Part shown: one piece after another, positions 27,301-38,727 of the stretch | Position numbering within the stretch: position 1 is the stretch's first letter | Layout: each line of letters opens with the position of its first letter | Origin: Sipunculus nudus | Taxonomy: Eukaryota; Annelida; Sipuncula; Golfingiida; Sipunculidae | Reading direction: 5' to 3' | DNA: 64,000 nt | Assembly (NCBI GenBank): GCA_026874595.1 | Contig: CM049314.1 | Location: 54,913,812-54,977,811, forward strand | Made by a program: the position numbers and the translations under genes | Notes under the pieces: generated by a model | Databases searched by the model: none | What the model saw: the letters and a program-made list of their open reading frames with translations, nothing else | Told to the model about the DNA's origin: nothing

Positions 27301-29830
27301 AAAGGCAGTTACCCCCGGCATAATAATTAAAACACCTCAAGGACACCCACAACAACTAACCTTGGACTGTAAACCACACAAAGACAGTTACCCCCGGCAT
27401 AATAATTACAACACCCCAAGGACACCCACAACAACTAACCTTGGACTGTAACCCACATAAAAGCAGTTACCCCCGGCATAATAATTACAACACCCCAAGG
27501 ACACCCACAACAACTAACCTTGGACTGTAAACCACACAAAGACAGTTATCCCCGGCATAATAATTACAACACCCCAAGGACACCCACAACAACTAACCTT
27601 GGACTGTAACCCACATAAAAGCAGTTACCCCTGACATAATGGTTACAAAACCCCCAGGAAACCCTCAACAACTAACCTAAGACTGTAACCCACATAAAAG
27701 CAGTTACCCCCGGCATAATAATTACAACACCCCAAGGACACCCACAACAACTAACCTTGGACTGTAAACCACACAAAGGCAGTTTCCCCCGGCATTATAA
27801 TTACAACACCCCAAGGACACCCACAACAACTAACCTTGGACTGTAACCCACACAAAGGCAGTTTCCCCCGGCATAATAATTACAACACCCCAAGGACACC
27901 CACAACAACTAACCTTGGACTGTAACCCACATAAAGGCAGTTACCCCCGGCATAATAATTACAACACCCCAAGGACACCCACAACAACTAACCTTGGACT
28001 GTAAACCACACAAAGACAGTTACCCCCGGCATAATAATTACAACACCCCAAGGACACCCACAACAACTAACCTTGGACTGTAAACCACACAAAGGCAGTT
28101 ACCCCCGGCATAATAATTACAACACCCCAAGGACACCCACAACAACTAACCTTGGACTGTAAACCACACAAAGGCAGTTTCCCCCGGCATAATAATTACA
28201 ACACCCCAAGGACACCCACAACAACTAACCTTGGACTGTAACCCACACAACGGCAGTTTCCCCCGGCATAATAATTACAACACCCCAAGGACACCCACAA
28301 CAACTAACCTTGGACTGTAAACCACACAAAAACAGTTACCCCCGGCATAATAATTACAACACCCCAAGGACACCCACAACAACTAACCTTGGACTGTAAC
28401 CCACACAAAGGCAGTTTCCCCCGGCATAATAATTACAACACCCAAAGGACACCCACAACAACTAACCTTGGACTGTAAACCACACAAAGACAGTTACCCC
28501 CGGCATAATAATTACAACATCCCAAGGACACACACAACAACTAACCTTGGACTGTAAACCACACAAAGGCAGTTACCCCTGACATAATGGTTACAAAACC
28601 CCCAGGAAACCCACAACAACTAACCTAAGACTGTAACCCACATAAAGGCAGTTACCCTCGGCATAATAATTACAACACCCCAAGGACACCCACAACAACT
28701 AACCTTGGACTGTAAACCACACAAAGACAGTTACCCCCGGCATAATAATTACAACACCCCAAGGACACCCACAACAACTAACCTTGGACTGTAACCCACA
28801 CAAAGGCAGTTTCCCCCGGCATAATAATTACAACAACCCCAAGACACCCACAAGAACTAACTTTGGACTGTTATCCACACAAAGGCAGTTACCCCTGACA
28901 TAATGGTTACAAAACCCCCAGGAAACCCACAACAACTAACCTAAGACTGTAACCCACATAAAGGCAGTTACCCCCGGCATAATAATTACAACACCCCAAG
29001 GACACCCACAACAACTAACCTTGGACTGTAAACCACACAAAGACAGTTACCCCCGGCATAATAATTGCAACACCCCAAGGACACCCACTATAACTAACCT
29101 TGGACTGTAACCCACACAAAGGCAGTTTCCCCCGGCATAATAATTACAACAACCCCAAGACACCCACAAGAACTAACTTTGGACTGTTATCCACACAAAG
29201 GCAGTTACCCCTGGCATAATGGTTACAAAACCCCCAGGAAACCCACAACAACTAACCTCTGAATGTAACCCACATAAAGGCAGTTACCCCCGGCATAATA
29301 ATTACAACACCCCAAGGACACCCACAATAACTAACCTTGGACTGTAACCCACACAAAGGCAGTTTCCCCCGGCATAATAATTACAACAACCCCAAGACAC
29401 CCACAACAACTAACTTTGGACTGTTACCCACACAAAGACAGTTACCCCTTGCATAATAATTACAATGCCCCATAGACACCTTCAACAACTTAACTTGGAC
29501 TGTTACACATTCAAAGGCAGTTCACCCCAGCATAATGATTACAACGCCCCCTAGACACCTTCAACAACTAACCTTGGATTGTTTGTTACCCATTCAAAGG
29601 CAGTAACCCTAGACATAATAATTACAGCGCCCCCTATAGACACCCACAACAGATAACCTTGGACTGTTATCCACGTTAAGGCAGTTATCCCTAGCATAAT
29701 ACTTACAACGCCACCAGATCACCCACAATAACAAACATGAAATTTTGCCCACAATAAGGCAGTTACCCCTAATATAGTAATTACAGGGTCCCCAGGACAC
29801 CCACAACAATTAATCTCTGACTGTTACCCC
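18362..29830. repeat. 79-bp satellite array, about 145 units, with higher-order repeats
   Basis: Direct unit phasing: successive TTGGACTGTA starts at 18751 and 18830 are 79 bp apart, and all landmark distances measured are multiples of 79. Each unit reads through AGTTACCCCCGGCATAATAA, then CACCCCAAGGACACCCAC and ACTAACC. Two main subtypes, TAAACCACACAAAGACAG and TAACCCACATAAAGGCAG, often alternate, making 158-bp dimers. Rare variants recur at fixed shifts: ATAATAAATAC at 22421 and 24475 (2054 bp, 26 units); ACAACGG at 20191, 23193, 25247 and 28249 (38, 26 and 38 units); CCACTATAAC at 21501, 23476, 26557 and 29085 (25, 39 and 32 units). Units at both edges (18362-18600 and 29460-29830) are the most diverged, as expected for an array homogenised by unequal exchange. 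The plus strand is C/A-rich and the minus strand has three to four G runs per unit. Because 79 is not a multiple of 3, no frame continues through it. Confidence 0.97.
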
Positions 29831-32800
29831 TAATATAATAATTATGAAGTCATAATGCATCCCCCACGCCCCACGCCCACACGGCAAGCATTTACAGTAA
29901 CAGATAGCTTAATTCTGCAGGTAATAGATTGGACAGAGAGAGAATAAATTAATTAACAGGTGAAAAATATATCATGGAATCATTATGAATTAAAAGATTA
30001 TGCAATTATTTTATGTTAGGAAGACAAGTACTTGTATAGCGATAAATATCAATTTTGGGAACCACTCGCGTAATGAGGCTACATGTTACCACACTATAAA
30101 AGATACATAGGAAAAGAGAAAAAAAAAATAAAAACAGATTTAAAAACATCCCAATTACCTGATAAATGTTGCTTACATATTAATAAAAAATGTAGAATAA
30201 AAAATTCCCAGCTACTAAATACATTCTGCTTACTTACAATTCGGAAAGAAATTTACCAACGTCATTGTATTAAATTGAAAAAAAATGCCATTTATTTACC
30301 GATTACAAACATATTTTTTCATGAAACTGGTCAAAATCATGAGAGACTGTTTTGAACAAAATTAAGACACATATGATATATCTGTAAATGCCTGCCATGA
30401 AAATTCAGTTTTAAAGATGCAACTTTTACATAAAAGATAACTATAGATCGTTCGTGGTATTATTAGTTAAGTGTATATAAAGTTTAAAAATTTGAATTAG
30501 CCCTTATGAACATGATAATTTAGATATCAGGAATAGGTCTATAAACTACAAATAATTTAAATTATGTCTGCATGAACATAATAATTAATTTATCAGGGAT
30601 AACTTCCCGTGAGTAACAATCCAAGGAGTCATTGTAAAATGTGGTATAGTAAAACCCGGCCAACACGACCCCCTCTGAGACCGGCCAAGTGGTCGTCTAT
30701 ATGGGGGTCATCAAGCAGGGTTTTACTCTATTTTTCCTGAATCCAAACAGATTGTACCCCAATAAAATTTAGGACCCTGAACATGGAACCACAAAAACTT
30801 GAATAATCTGGAGCTTTCTTGGAGGAAGATATTCATGGCATTATAACCCATACATGTAGCTCTGACTACCTATGCGTCCCAAACACATGGTACTGTAAAT
30901 TTGAAGGTAATAACATAATTACATCAAGTTCTGCAGGCCCCTGAAAATTATTTTTTTAATTAAACTACGAATTGAATATTCTTTACTGTTTGGTATGCTC
31001 ACATAATCTATGCAATTTATACTTGCATAATTCCGTCTAAAAGTCCAGGTCCATTTCCACTGGCTACAGCACCAGCAAATAACAAAGCTTGAGCATTAAT
31101 ATTTATCAAGTTATCCATCAACCCCCCCCCCCCCCCCCCTTAAGTATACAAAGTATATCCCAAATGTACACCATGCTGATCATAGCAGATCTCAGGTGAA
31201 ACATATTCCAGTACCATCATTGTCCACCAGGGGGCTCTAGCTGAGCTGATTCATAGATTGACAGTCAGTAGAGCGCATACCGCCGCCAAGTCCGTTAAAA
31301 AAAATATATTTCCCTTTATCTTGATCCGCATTAAAATTTAATGGAGTAAGTCTTACTTGGTCCATGTCAACCCCTCCACAAAGTTTTCGTTGAATTAGTT
31401 TTGGTAGTTTTGCTATATCCAGCCAACAAACAAACAATAATGGCTGAAAAACAAAGCGCCTTTTGCAGGGGGAATGATTCTACCCCGATCTAAGATTTGA
31501 CACAAATAGGCCTTACATTTGCATACCTGTCACATGATTAGTATGCTTATAAAAGTTGGTGCTTATAGCTTCAGCTTTCTTGAGAAATATTCTATCATGA
31601 ATGAAAAAAAACAAGTGTCAAATTTGAAGATAATTAACATTTAAAATCCTGCTGTTAAGTGGACCACTTTGAAAAAGAGTAACAGCTCTATTTACACTCT
31701 CATAGCTATTAATGTGTGTTGAAGTTTTACCATTTCTCGCTACTCTCTAGAAAATGAAACTTTATGTTTACACCCACAAAGGTGACCTCGCCAAAATCTT
31801 ATCTTTTTGGATATTGACTTCACGTTCAACATGTACACAAAATGTCACCATGATATCTGAAGATTTTTTCATTATTTGACAGGATATGAAGAATAGTTGA
31901 TATTCCATCATAACCAAACGTTTATATCGTGAGAAAATCATAACATTGACTGAGCTTCATGGTTCATGGGTTGTTTGTTTACACATTTTACCTATGTCTT
32001 CTCTGTACGCTACACACAGACAGCATTTAAAATTCTGTAACACACAACTTTCAAGCTAAAAAATTACCGTAGCCTTGCAACAACAACAAAAACTCGTAGG
32101 AAATCAAAAAAAGAACCATTGACTTTGTCCTTACTTGGTCAGCCATAATGCTTAACAGAGTAGACAGATTGCGTTTGCACGAATATACATGACTGCATTG
32201 CACACCTAGGACAGGTACTGCCACCTGCCGGTAAATCATATCACTAAAGTGTGGTTCTTTGACCATTACCAGTGCAGGAGCCAGAAAAGATGTTCCGCAC
32301 ATAGAACTATACATACGTCTATCCAGTATCCAGGCCTGGAATAACGTCATGGCAGGTTCTTCAACAGAACATGACGAACATCCCGACGATCATCATGATG
32401 AACAAACGCATTCAGTTCCCCTTTCCTGCCGCACTGGTCCACTATAACTGTACAGAAAGAATACATTTTGCTTTGTATTTTGTTCCATATCTCAGATTAT
32501 GAAAAACTAAATCCTATCTTAACTTAAAAGTTCAGGTTTTGTCCAGGTCTCTGGAATATATCTAGTTTTGTTGTACAAACCTGGCATTTAATTAATTGGA
32601 CTGTCATTACGCACAGTGCGCATGCACTGGGAAAGGTTTCATTGATACCTTAAATATCATGTGCTGTGCTAGTGACGGTCGAATTTTTCATTTGCTTTTT
32701 AAATAAAAAATCCATCTTACTTGAGTAAATTGTGGATAAATTACGCAATGGCACAAATAATGTTTTATTCTTATTACTCAGACCACACTTAAAACAATAA

Positions 32801-34083
32801 CTGTTCCACGACAATTGACAATTCTTTTGCAAAGGTGGGCTAGGCCCTCGTTACGTTTGTTTGTTCTCTTGGCTCTATTCCTTTGAAGAATACTTCAATG
32901 TATTTAAAATGGATTAAATGCTGCGTTGGTTATATACATTGCTCCAATAATTGAAGTTTTGTATTCCCCGATAAGTTTGCATAATAACAGAAACTGAGTC
33001 GTGGGCGGGGGGTGGTGATTGGATTAAAGAAAAATAATAATAAAATGTCCGCTCACATTATATATAAATATACCGGGGTATATGTGTCAATCACTGAATG
33101 TAATGTTTGCTACATGAGGACATTACTATGCAATGTTTAATTTGATTCATTACCGATGATAGATGTGTATAAAATCTTACCTGGTACATCTTCTCTTTAC
33201 TGAACTTCAGTCAGACTGAAAAAAAATTAAATGACAGGATGTAGTGAATCATGGTTCAGCAATTTGATGGTTTATCACTGGTTAGCTCCCTCCCCCAAAA
33301 CGAAGGCAGCTATGATTGAGTAACACCTATGTATATTCACATGTTATGGAATTAACGTTAGGGAAGTTTCCCTAATATTAATAATCATAATCATATATAT
33401 TTTTGTATAGCGCTAATTCTCCGATGGTCGGATTCTCTGCGCAATTCACACACAAATACATACCCAAATACAATTTCATGGAAATCTACTCGCTGTGCCT
33501 GACTAAAGAAAATGAAATAATGCATATTAAATACCAAAAGCTTGCCGAATACCTAGAATCGTGTTTCTGATATACCAGTGATATACCAGTGTTAGTACTG
33601 AAATCATTCATTGTGCATGCAAGTGTGTATGTAGGATGGCATGTATGGTGTCAGGTTTACACTGAGCGTAGTGTGACTGAAAGTTTGATAAGATGCATCT
33701 TTAGTGGACAAACTAATTGTCTGCGGAAAGACACACCTGTATTAATGCCTTTCCGTTGGAAAGGTGAAAATTTCAGAGTATTACGATCCCTTTAATGCTA
33801 ATGAATCATTTGAACAAAACAAACTTAGTGATCCTGAATACCACCAAATTTAACGGGTTGTTACCCTGAACCTCACAACATTAAAATCAACTCACAACTT
33901 TTTTTAAAGTAAAGTTGAAAAAAAAACACATTTGATCTAAACAGATCACGGAGAGAAAATATCCATAAGTACTTTAAACACGTTACAAACAGGCCGATCA
34001 ACGAACTTACCAGCAAAGATAAAATATAATATCTCTGTCAGAAAGTTCAATAACCCAGTAGTTTACTACTTCTGCTACACTAC
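29831..34083. other. AT-rich stretch without a supported gene
   Basis: Between the satellite and the minus-strand gene. It holds a small TA-flanked inverted-repeat element (30648-30727), a poly-C tract (about 31122-31139) and short ORFs. Two minus-strand ATG-plus-donor candidates (near 32130-32145 and 31360) were considered but not supported. Confidence 0.5.
30648..30727. mobile_element. 80-bp palindromic miniature element, Tc1/mariner or pogo-like
   Basis: AGTAAAACCC at 30648 faces GGGTTTTACT ending at 30727, with further partial pairing inward (GACCCCC and GGGGGTC). TA lies one base outside each end, fitting a TA target duplication. Too short to code, so a MITE or solo terminal remnant. 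Confidence 0.55.
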
Positions 34084-34253
34084 CTGTTGTTTATATGTTC
34101 CTCCAGGGCATTCCACTTTTTAATGAGGTCCTGGACCACCTCGTTCATCTGCGAAAGTTCCTCACACTCTCCCGATCTCCTGGCAAGCAGCTTGAGTGTG
34201 AGGTGCTGTGACCTCAAGGCGTCCAGGTGGGCTTGCTCTTTAGTCATTTTGTT
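34084..34253 (-). CDS. Exon of an unrecognised coiled-coil protein (exon 5 of the minus-strand gene)
   Basis: Minus-strand exon bounded by a TCTGCAG acceptor and an AACAG|GTAGTG donor. It is 170 bp, entered in phase 0 and left in phase 2. The peptide begins NKMTKEQAHLDALRS and continues with LLARRSGECEELSQMNE and DLIKKWNALEEHINN: helical, heptad-like, with a tryptophan placed as in spectrin-type repeats. It joins in phase with exon 4 at 46859-46976. The next exon downstream (lower coordinates) was not found before the satellite. A paralogous truncated exon lies at 36624-36728. The spectrin-like reading is only a suggestion from the helical pattern. Confidence 0.55.
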
Positions 34254-34292
34254 CTGCAGATAATATATAAATAGTACGTTACTTAAATTGCA

Positions 34293-36623
34293 TCTTCTAC
34301 CTCCTCTAATTGTATCCGCCAAAACGAAGTTTTGCGGATACTATGTTATTGACCGGGTTCCGCCGCCGCCGCCACCGCCGCCGCGTTCGTTTCCGGAGAA
34401 CTCCTCTGAGACTACTGGACAGATTTTTCCGAAACTTACACAAATTATCAGGTCACATGTGAACTGGTGCCTAACCAAGTGACCTTGACCTCTGACCTTT
34501 CGTCTCTGCCCAGCGTCCGTTTGTGCGTCTGTTTCCACACATAAACCCATATATCTCGGGAACCATTTGACCGATCCGGAAAAATTTTTTACACAAATGT
34601 AGCCCTGGGATAGCTTTATAAAATACACAACAAAAGGTGGCGCCACCTGCAACCATGTTTGCACAGTGTCCATCTGTTCATCTGCCTGGGGTTAAAATCA
34701 CTCATATCTCTGCAGTGGTTTGACTAATTCACCTAAAATTCGGCATGCGTATACATCCTAGATAGCTTTCTCGATTTTATGACAGGTGGCGCCACCTACA
34801 TTCACGTTACCGTTCCACACATAAACCCATATATCTCGGGAACCGTTTGACCGATCCGGAAAAATTTTTTACACAAATGTAGCCCTGGGATAGCTTTGTA
34901 ACATACACATCAAAAGGTGGCGCCACCTGCAACCATGTTTGCACAGTGTCCATCTGTTCATCTGCCTGGGGTTAAAATCACTCATATCTCTGCAGTGGTT
35001 TGACTAATTCACCTAAAATTCGGCATGCATATACATCCTAGATAGCTTTCTTGATTTTATGACAGGTGGCGCCACCTACATTCACGTTAACGCTCCACAC
35101 ATAAACCCATATATCTCGGGAACCGTTTGACCGATCCGGAAATTTTTTTTTACACAAATGTAGCCCTGGGATAGCTTTATAATATACACAACAAAAGGTG
35201 GCGCCACCTGCAACCATGTTTGCACAGTGTCCATCTGTTCATCTGCCTGGGGTTAAAATCACTCATATCTCTGCAGTGGTTTGACTAATTCACCTAAAAT
35301 TCGGCATGCGTATACATCCTAGATAGCTTTCTCGATTTTATGACAGGTGGCGCCACCTACATTCACGTTACCGTTCCACACATAAACCCATATATCTCGG
35401 GAACCGTTTGACCGATCCGGAAAAATTTTTTACACAAATGTAGCCCTGGGATAGCTTTGTAACATACACATCAAAAGGTGGCGCCACCTGCAACCATGTT
35501 TGCACAGTGTCCATCTGTTCATCTGCCTGGGGTTAAAATCACTCATATCTCTGCAGTGGTTTGACTAATTCACCTAAAATTCGGCATGCATATACATCCT
35601 AGATAGCTTTCTTGATTTTATGACAGGTGGCGCCACCTACATTCACGTTAACGCTCCACACATAAACCCATATATCTCGGGAACCGTTTGACCGATCCGG
35701 AAAATTTTTTTACACAAATGTAGCCCTGGGATAGCTTTATAATATACACAACAAAAGGTGGCGCCACCTGCAACCATGTTTGCACAGTGTCCATCTGTTC
35801 ATCTGCCTGGGGTTAAAATCACTCATATCTCTGCAGTGGTTTGACTAATTCACCTAAAAGTTGGCATGCGTATACATCCTAGATAGCTTTCTCGATTTTA
35901 TGACAGGTGGCGCCACCTACATTCACGTTACCGTTCCACACATAAACCCATATATCTCGGGAACCGTTTGACCGATCCGGAAAAAAATTTTACACAAATG
36001 TAGCCCTGGGATAGCTTTATAACATACACATCAAAAGGTGGCGCCACCTGCAACCATGTTTGCACAGTGTCCATTTGTTAATCTGCCTTTGGTTAAAATC
36101 AATCATATCTCTGCAGTGGTTTGACCAAATTACCTGAAATTCAGCATGCTTATACATCCCGGATAGCTTTCTTGATTTTATGACAGGTGGCGCCACCTAC
36201 GTTCACGTTCACACTGTAGACATCCATGCTTATATCTCCGGACTCATTCAACCAATCAGGAAAATTTTTTTACACAAATGTAGCCCTTGGATAGCTTTAT
36301 AACATGAACAAAAATGGTGGCACCACCTGCAGCCATTTTGGCACAGCGTCCATCTGTTTGTCTGCTGTGGGATAAAATTACTCATCTCTGCAGTGGTTTG
36401 ACTTTTCCACATGAAAATTTGCATGTGTATATATCTTGGATAGTTTCTCATTCAAATAACAGGTGGCGCCACCTACAATCATGTTTATGTGGCAGAGATC
36501 CATTCTAATATTTAACACATGTAACTCTATATCCCCTTGCCACTCAATCCATGCCTCACTTCACCCGTCCTTCTCTGATTTTGGCGGATACACGTAGTCG
36601 CTTGTCGACTACCCGTATTCTAG
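34293..36623 (+). mobile_element. Helitron-like non-autonomous element with a tandem-repeat core
   Basis: The right end has Helitron hallmarks: a hairpin (GTAGTCG, loop CTTGT, CGACTAC at 36594-36612), a 7-base spacer, CTAG at 36620-36623, then a host T. The left end would be A|TCTTCTACC with TC at 34293-34294. Subterminal inverted repeats TGTATCCGCCAAAA (34311-34324) and TTTTGGCGGATACA (36579-36592) are perfect over 14 bp, and the left one forms its own hairpin with GTTTTGCGGATA. The core is the 280-bp array at 34535-36485. No Rep/helicase coding is present. This organisation resembles bivalve pearl elements and Helentron-associated HINE elements, known from the literature. It lies exactly at the edge of the truncated exon at 36624-36728. 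Confidence 0.55.
34535..36485. repeat. 280-bp tandem repeat, seven units, with GGTGGCGCCACC palindromes
   Basis: Units starting CCACACATAAACCCATATAT begin at 34535, 34815, 35095, 35376, 35656 and 35936; a diverged seventh starts near 36216. Each unit carries the palindrome AGGTGGCGCCACCT twice, about 140 bp apart, and the two halves are distantly alike (ATATCTC, GTTTGAC, TAGCTTT in the same order), so the unit is an old dimer. Units alternate between two subtypes (CGTTCCACAC and CGCTCCACAC), implying a recent duplication of 560-bp double units. Confidence 0.93.
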
Positions 36624-36728
36624 TTCCTTAATATCTTCGCACTCTCCTGACCTTCTGGCTAGAAGGTTCAGGCTTAGCTGCTTAGATCTAAGAGCGTCTA
36701 GATGACCTCGCTCTTGAGTAATCTTGTT
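36624..36728 (-). pseudogene. Truncated duplicate of exon 5
   Basis: Minus strand after a TTATCTGAAG acceptor: 35 codons starting NKITQERGHLDALRS and continuing LLARRSGECEDIKE, closely matching exon 5 (34084-34253), including the intronic sequence just before the acceptor (AACGTACTAT). The similarity stops after the GECE region, where the Helitron-like end lies, and reading on gives a stop within five codons. It is entered in phase 0, so inclusion would truncate the protein; exon 4 can splice directly to the intact copy. Confidence 0.55.
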
Positions 36729-36756
36729 CTTCAGATAATACATAGTACGTTAATCG

Positions 36757-37335
36757 CTCTTGATTCAACTTGACTAGAGATTATCATATTACTTTCTTAA
36801 TTTTAAGAAGATATCAGATGACTAGAGAGATAACTTGATAGAGATAACTTGACTAAAGAGATAACAAGATATAACTTGACTAGAGATTATCATATTAATT
36901 TCTTAATTTTAAAAAGATATCAGATGACTAAAGAGATAACTTTAGAGATAACTTGACTAGAGATATAACAAGATATAACTTAACTAGAGATTATCATATT
37001 AATTTCTAAATTTTAAGAAGATATCAGATGACTAGAGAGATAACTTGAAAGAGATAACTTGACTTAAGAGATAACAAGACATAACTTGACTAGAGATTAT
37101 CATATTAATTTCTTAATTTCAAAAAGATATCAGATGACTAAAGAGATAACTTGATGGAGATGACTTGACTAGAGAGATAACAAGATATAACTTGACTAGA
37201 GATTTAACAAGATATAACTTGACTAGAGATTATCATTATTTCAAAATTTTAAGAAGATATCAGATGACTAGAGAGATAACTTTAGAGATAACTTGACTAG
37301 AGAGATAACAAGATATAACTTAACTAGAGATGCAT
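36757..37335. repeat. Minisatellite of about 100-130 bp built from GATAACTTGACTAGA motifs
   Basis: Repeated blocks TTGACTAGAGATTATCATAT, then TTTCTTAATTTTAAGAAGAT and ATCAGATGACTAGAGAG recur about five times (near 36768, 36878, 36980, 37086 and 37215) with variable numbers of the short GATAACTTGACTAGA unit. It lies in an intron of the minus-strand gene. Confidence 0.85.
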
Positions 37336-37718
37336 ATTAATTTATGTTATCATAACTACACATGTTAGACTGTGGTCAGGTTGAAATGTTCAAAATCTAA
37401 ACCACTTAATAAAAATTAATAATCATTGAATAAAACTGTTGTGAATCAATTATGAATCCGATATTTACTGCAATATTACACTAAAAAACACTTTCCTTTT
37501 TTTAAATTATCAACTAAGAGATCACTCAATGTTTTGCTAGACATATTTAAATTCCATATTCTAATTGTATATAAGCATTATAGGAATTACTGGTACATGC
37601 TTCGTTTATATAAATAAATGATGAATGAATATACAAGCAAACAAAATGAAAGATTTTCCATCGTGAACAACATGTTAAGTGTATTAACATTTTCCACGCA
37701 ACTTATCACGTGTAGAGT

Positions 37719-37720
<2 letters not shown>

Positions 37721-37784
<64 letters not shown>
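37721..37784. repeat. (TA)n microsatellite abutting the left Penelope end
   Basis: About 32 TA units running directly into the first bases of the left Penelope-like arm. A second TA run flanks the right arm at 46750-46821. Confidence 0.95.
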
Positions 37785-37790
<6 letters not shown>

Positions 37791-37812
37791 TTACAACGAA
37801 AATGTTCAGTTA

Positions 37813-37855
37813 CACATTAACACGTGTTTTCATGCTGCCTCAATCATCAGATGTG
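37813..37855 (-). ncRNA. Hammerhead-ribozyme-like motif in the left Penelope arm
   Basis: Minus strand: CACAT, CTGATGA, a 12-nt stem-loop II, GAAA, palindromic stem III AACACGTGTT, A, ATGTG. The core boxes and the CACAT/ATGTG stem I match a type I hammerhead, with cleavage expected after the UA. Stem II is weak: its closing pair is U-U rather than G-C. Hammerheads with very short palindromic stem III are known in Penelope-like elements. Confidence 0.5.
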
Positions 37856-37914
37856 AAATGTTAAGGAACGGTTGGTGACATTATGTAATTACGTGCCGAA
37901 GCACTCAGCCATGG

Positions 37915-38727
37915 TCAGGTGGGAGTGTGGGGGGGATTATGATTATGTCTGCATTTGGAAATGAGCTCTGATCTTTTGTTGAGTCTTTGTGTCTTGGGGA
38001 ACGTTATGACTTGGACCTTTTCTTCTAGGCAAAGATTACAACTTCCACTGGGGAGCTTTCTAGGTGGTGCGCGCTTGAGGACCCGCCAGCTTATTGAATA
38101 TGGGGTGTTTGAGTTTTGTTGGAGCCAAATGAACTTTGAAAGTTCCGAGTCTTTTGCGTACTTTGGGTGGCTGAATGATTTCTTGTGGTTTCTGTAGCGG
38201 GATTTAAAGTCGGTGCCGGCAAGTCCGATGTAGGTTTTCTCCGAGGTTGGGGTTGTGACGTCAGCGGCATAGATAATACCAGCTTGTAGGCATGCTCCTT
38301 GAAGGAGACACTCTGGTTTTTTTTTTTTGCGACAATTGCATCCGCTTGGTTGCGTTTTATTCTGTCGGCCCGAAAGTTGGTTGTTATGCCTCTTAATTAT
38401 AGATTGCATGTTTGGCATGGTGCTGTAGCTGACTTTGACCGAGTTCCTGTTGAATATTTTGTGGAGTGTATGGTTGTTGGGGAAGTGCTTTTTGACTAGA
38501 TTAAGGAATATTCTGGCTTCTTTTGTTTTTACATTGGAGCTGAATGAGGGGTTGAACCATAGAATATTTCGTCTTCGACGTTTTTTTGTCACTTTGATTT
38601 TTCACTGTTGGTACGTATGTCATTCCCTGTGCGTGTTGGTGGTATCCGCTTGACTGTAGTGCATCGCTGTATATTTGTTTTCGAAGGCTTCTCTATTGCT
38701 TGAGAGTTGTGATATCCGTTGTGAGAC
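37915..38727 (-). pseudogene. Penelope-like protein, RT C-terminus and GIY-YIG endonuclease
   Basis: The frame 37915-38592 has 225 codons. It covers a basic KKRRRR stretch, the NVKTK and KIFNRNSVKVSYS motifs that follow the RT thumb in this group, a CNCRKKKKPECLLQGAC cysteine cluster, and a GIY-YIG domain with IIYAADV, TYIGLAG and the RYRNHKKSF helix. A frameshift near 38590 separates it from the part reaching 38727. These elements use the RT and endonuclease for target-primed insertion. The catalytic RT part is not in this arm. The GIY-YIG domain is the only copy left in the locus, since the right arm has lost it. Confidence 0.8.

Larger units (their letters stand above)
37785..38727 (-). 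mobile_element. Penelope-like retroelement, left arm, inverted and 5'-truncated
   Basis: Inverted copy of the 3' part of the element at 45597-46682. The terminal sequence (CAGAATTTACAACG on plus) is the reverse complement of the right arm's end. Similarity to the right arm stops at about 38727, where a plus-strand copy begins head-to-head. Partial inverted copies at the 5' side are a known habit of Penelope-like elements. It carries the hammerhead-like motif at 37813-37855 and the GIY-YIG region. Confidence 0.8.

Noticed and set aside
18362-29830. CRISPR-like array
   Set aside because: Continuous tandem units without distinct spacers, in an intron-bearing eukaryotic genome.
31237-31437. Minus-strand exon-like stretch with TTTTTCAG acceptor and ATG GAC CAA|GTAAGA
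   Set aside because: Could not be joined to other exons; the peptide shows no domain, and acceptor/donor pairs of this quality occur by chance.
32126-32350. Minus-strand ATG GCT GAC CAA followed by GTAAGG, like a first coding exon
   Set aside because: Kozak context and donor look good, but no downstream exon in phase was found and the 99-codon frame has no recognisable domain.
33400-33470. TATAGCGCTAATTC...CTGCGCAATTC, resembling a common short interspersed repeat
   Set aside because: Too short and diverged to assign, no second copy seen in the window.
34341-34673. 110-codon minus-strand ORF ending in a Gly run
   Set aside because: It lies inside the Helitron-like element and crosses a CCG repeat and the 280-bp array; composition is non-coding.
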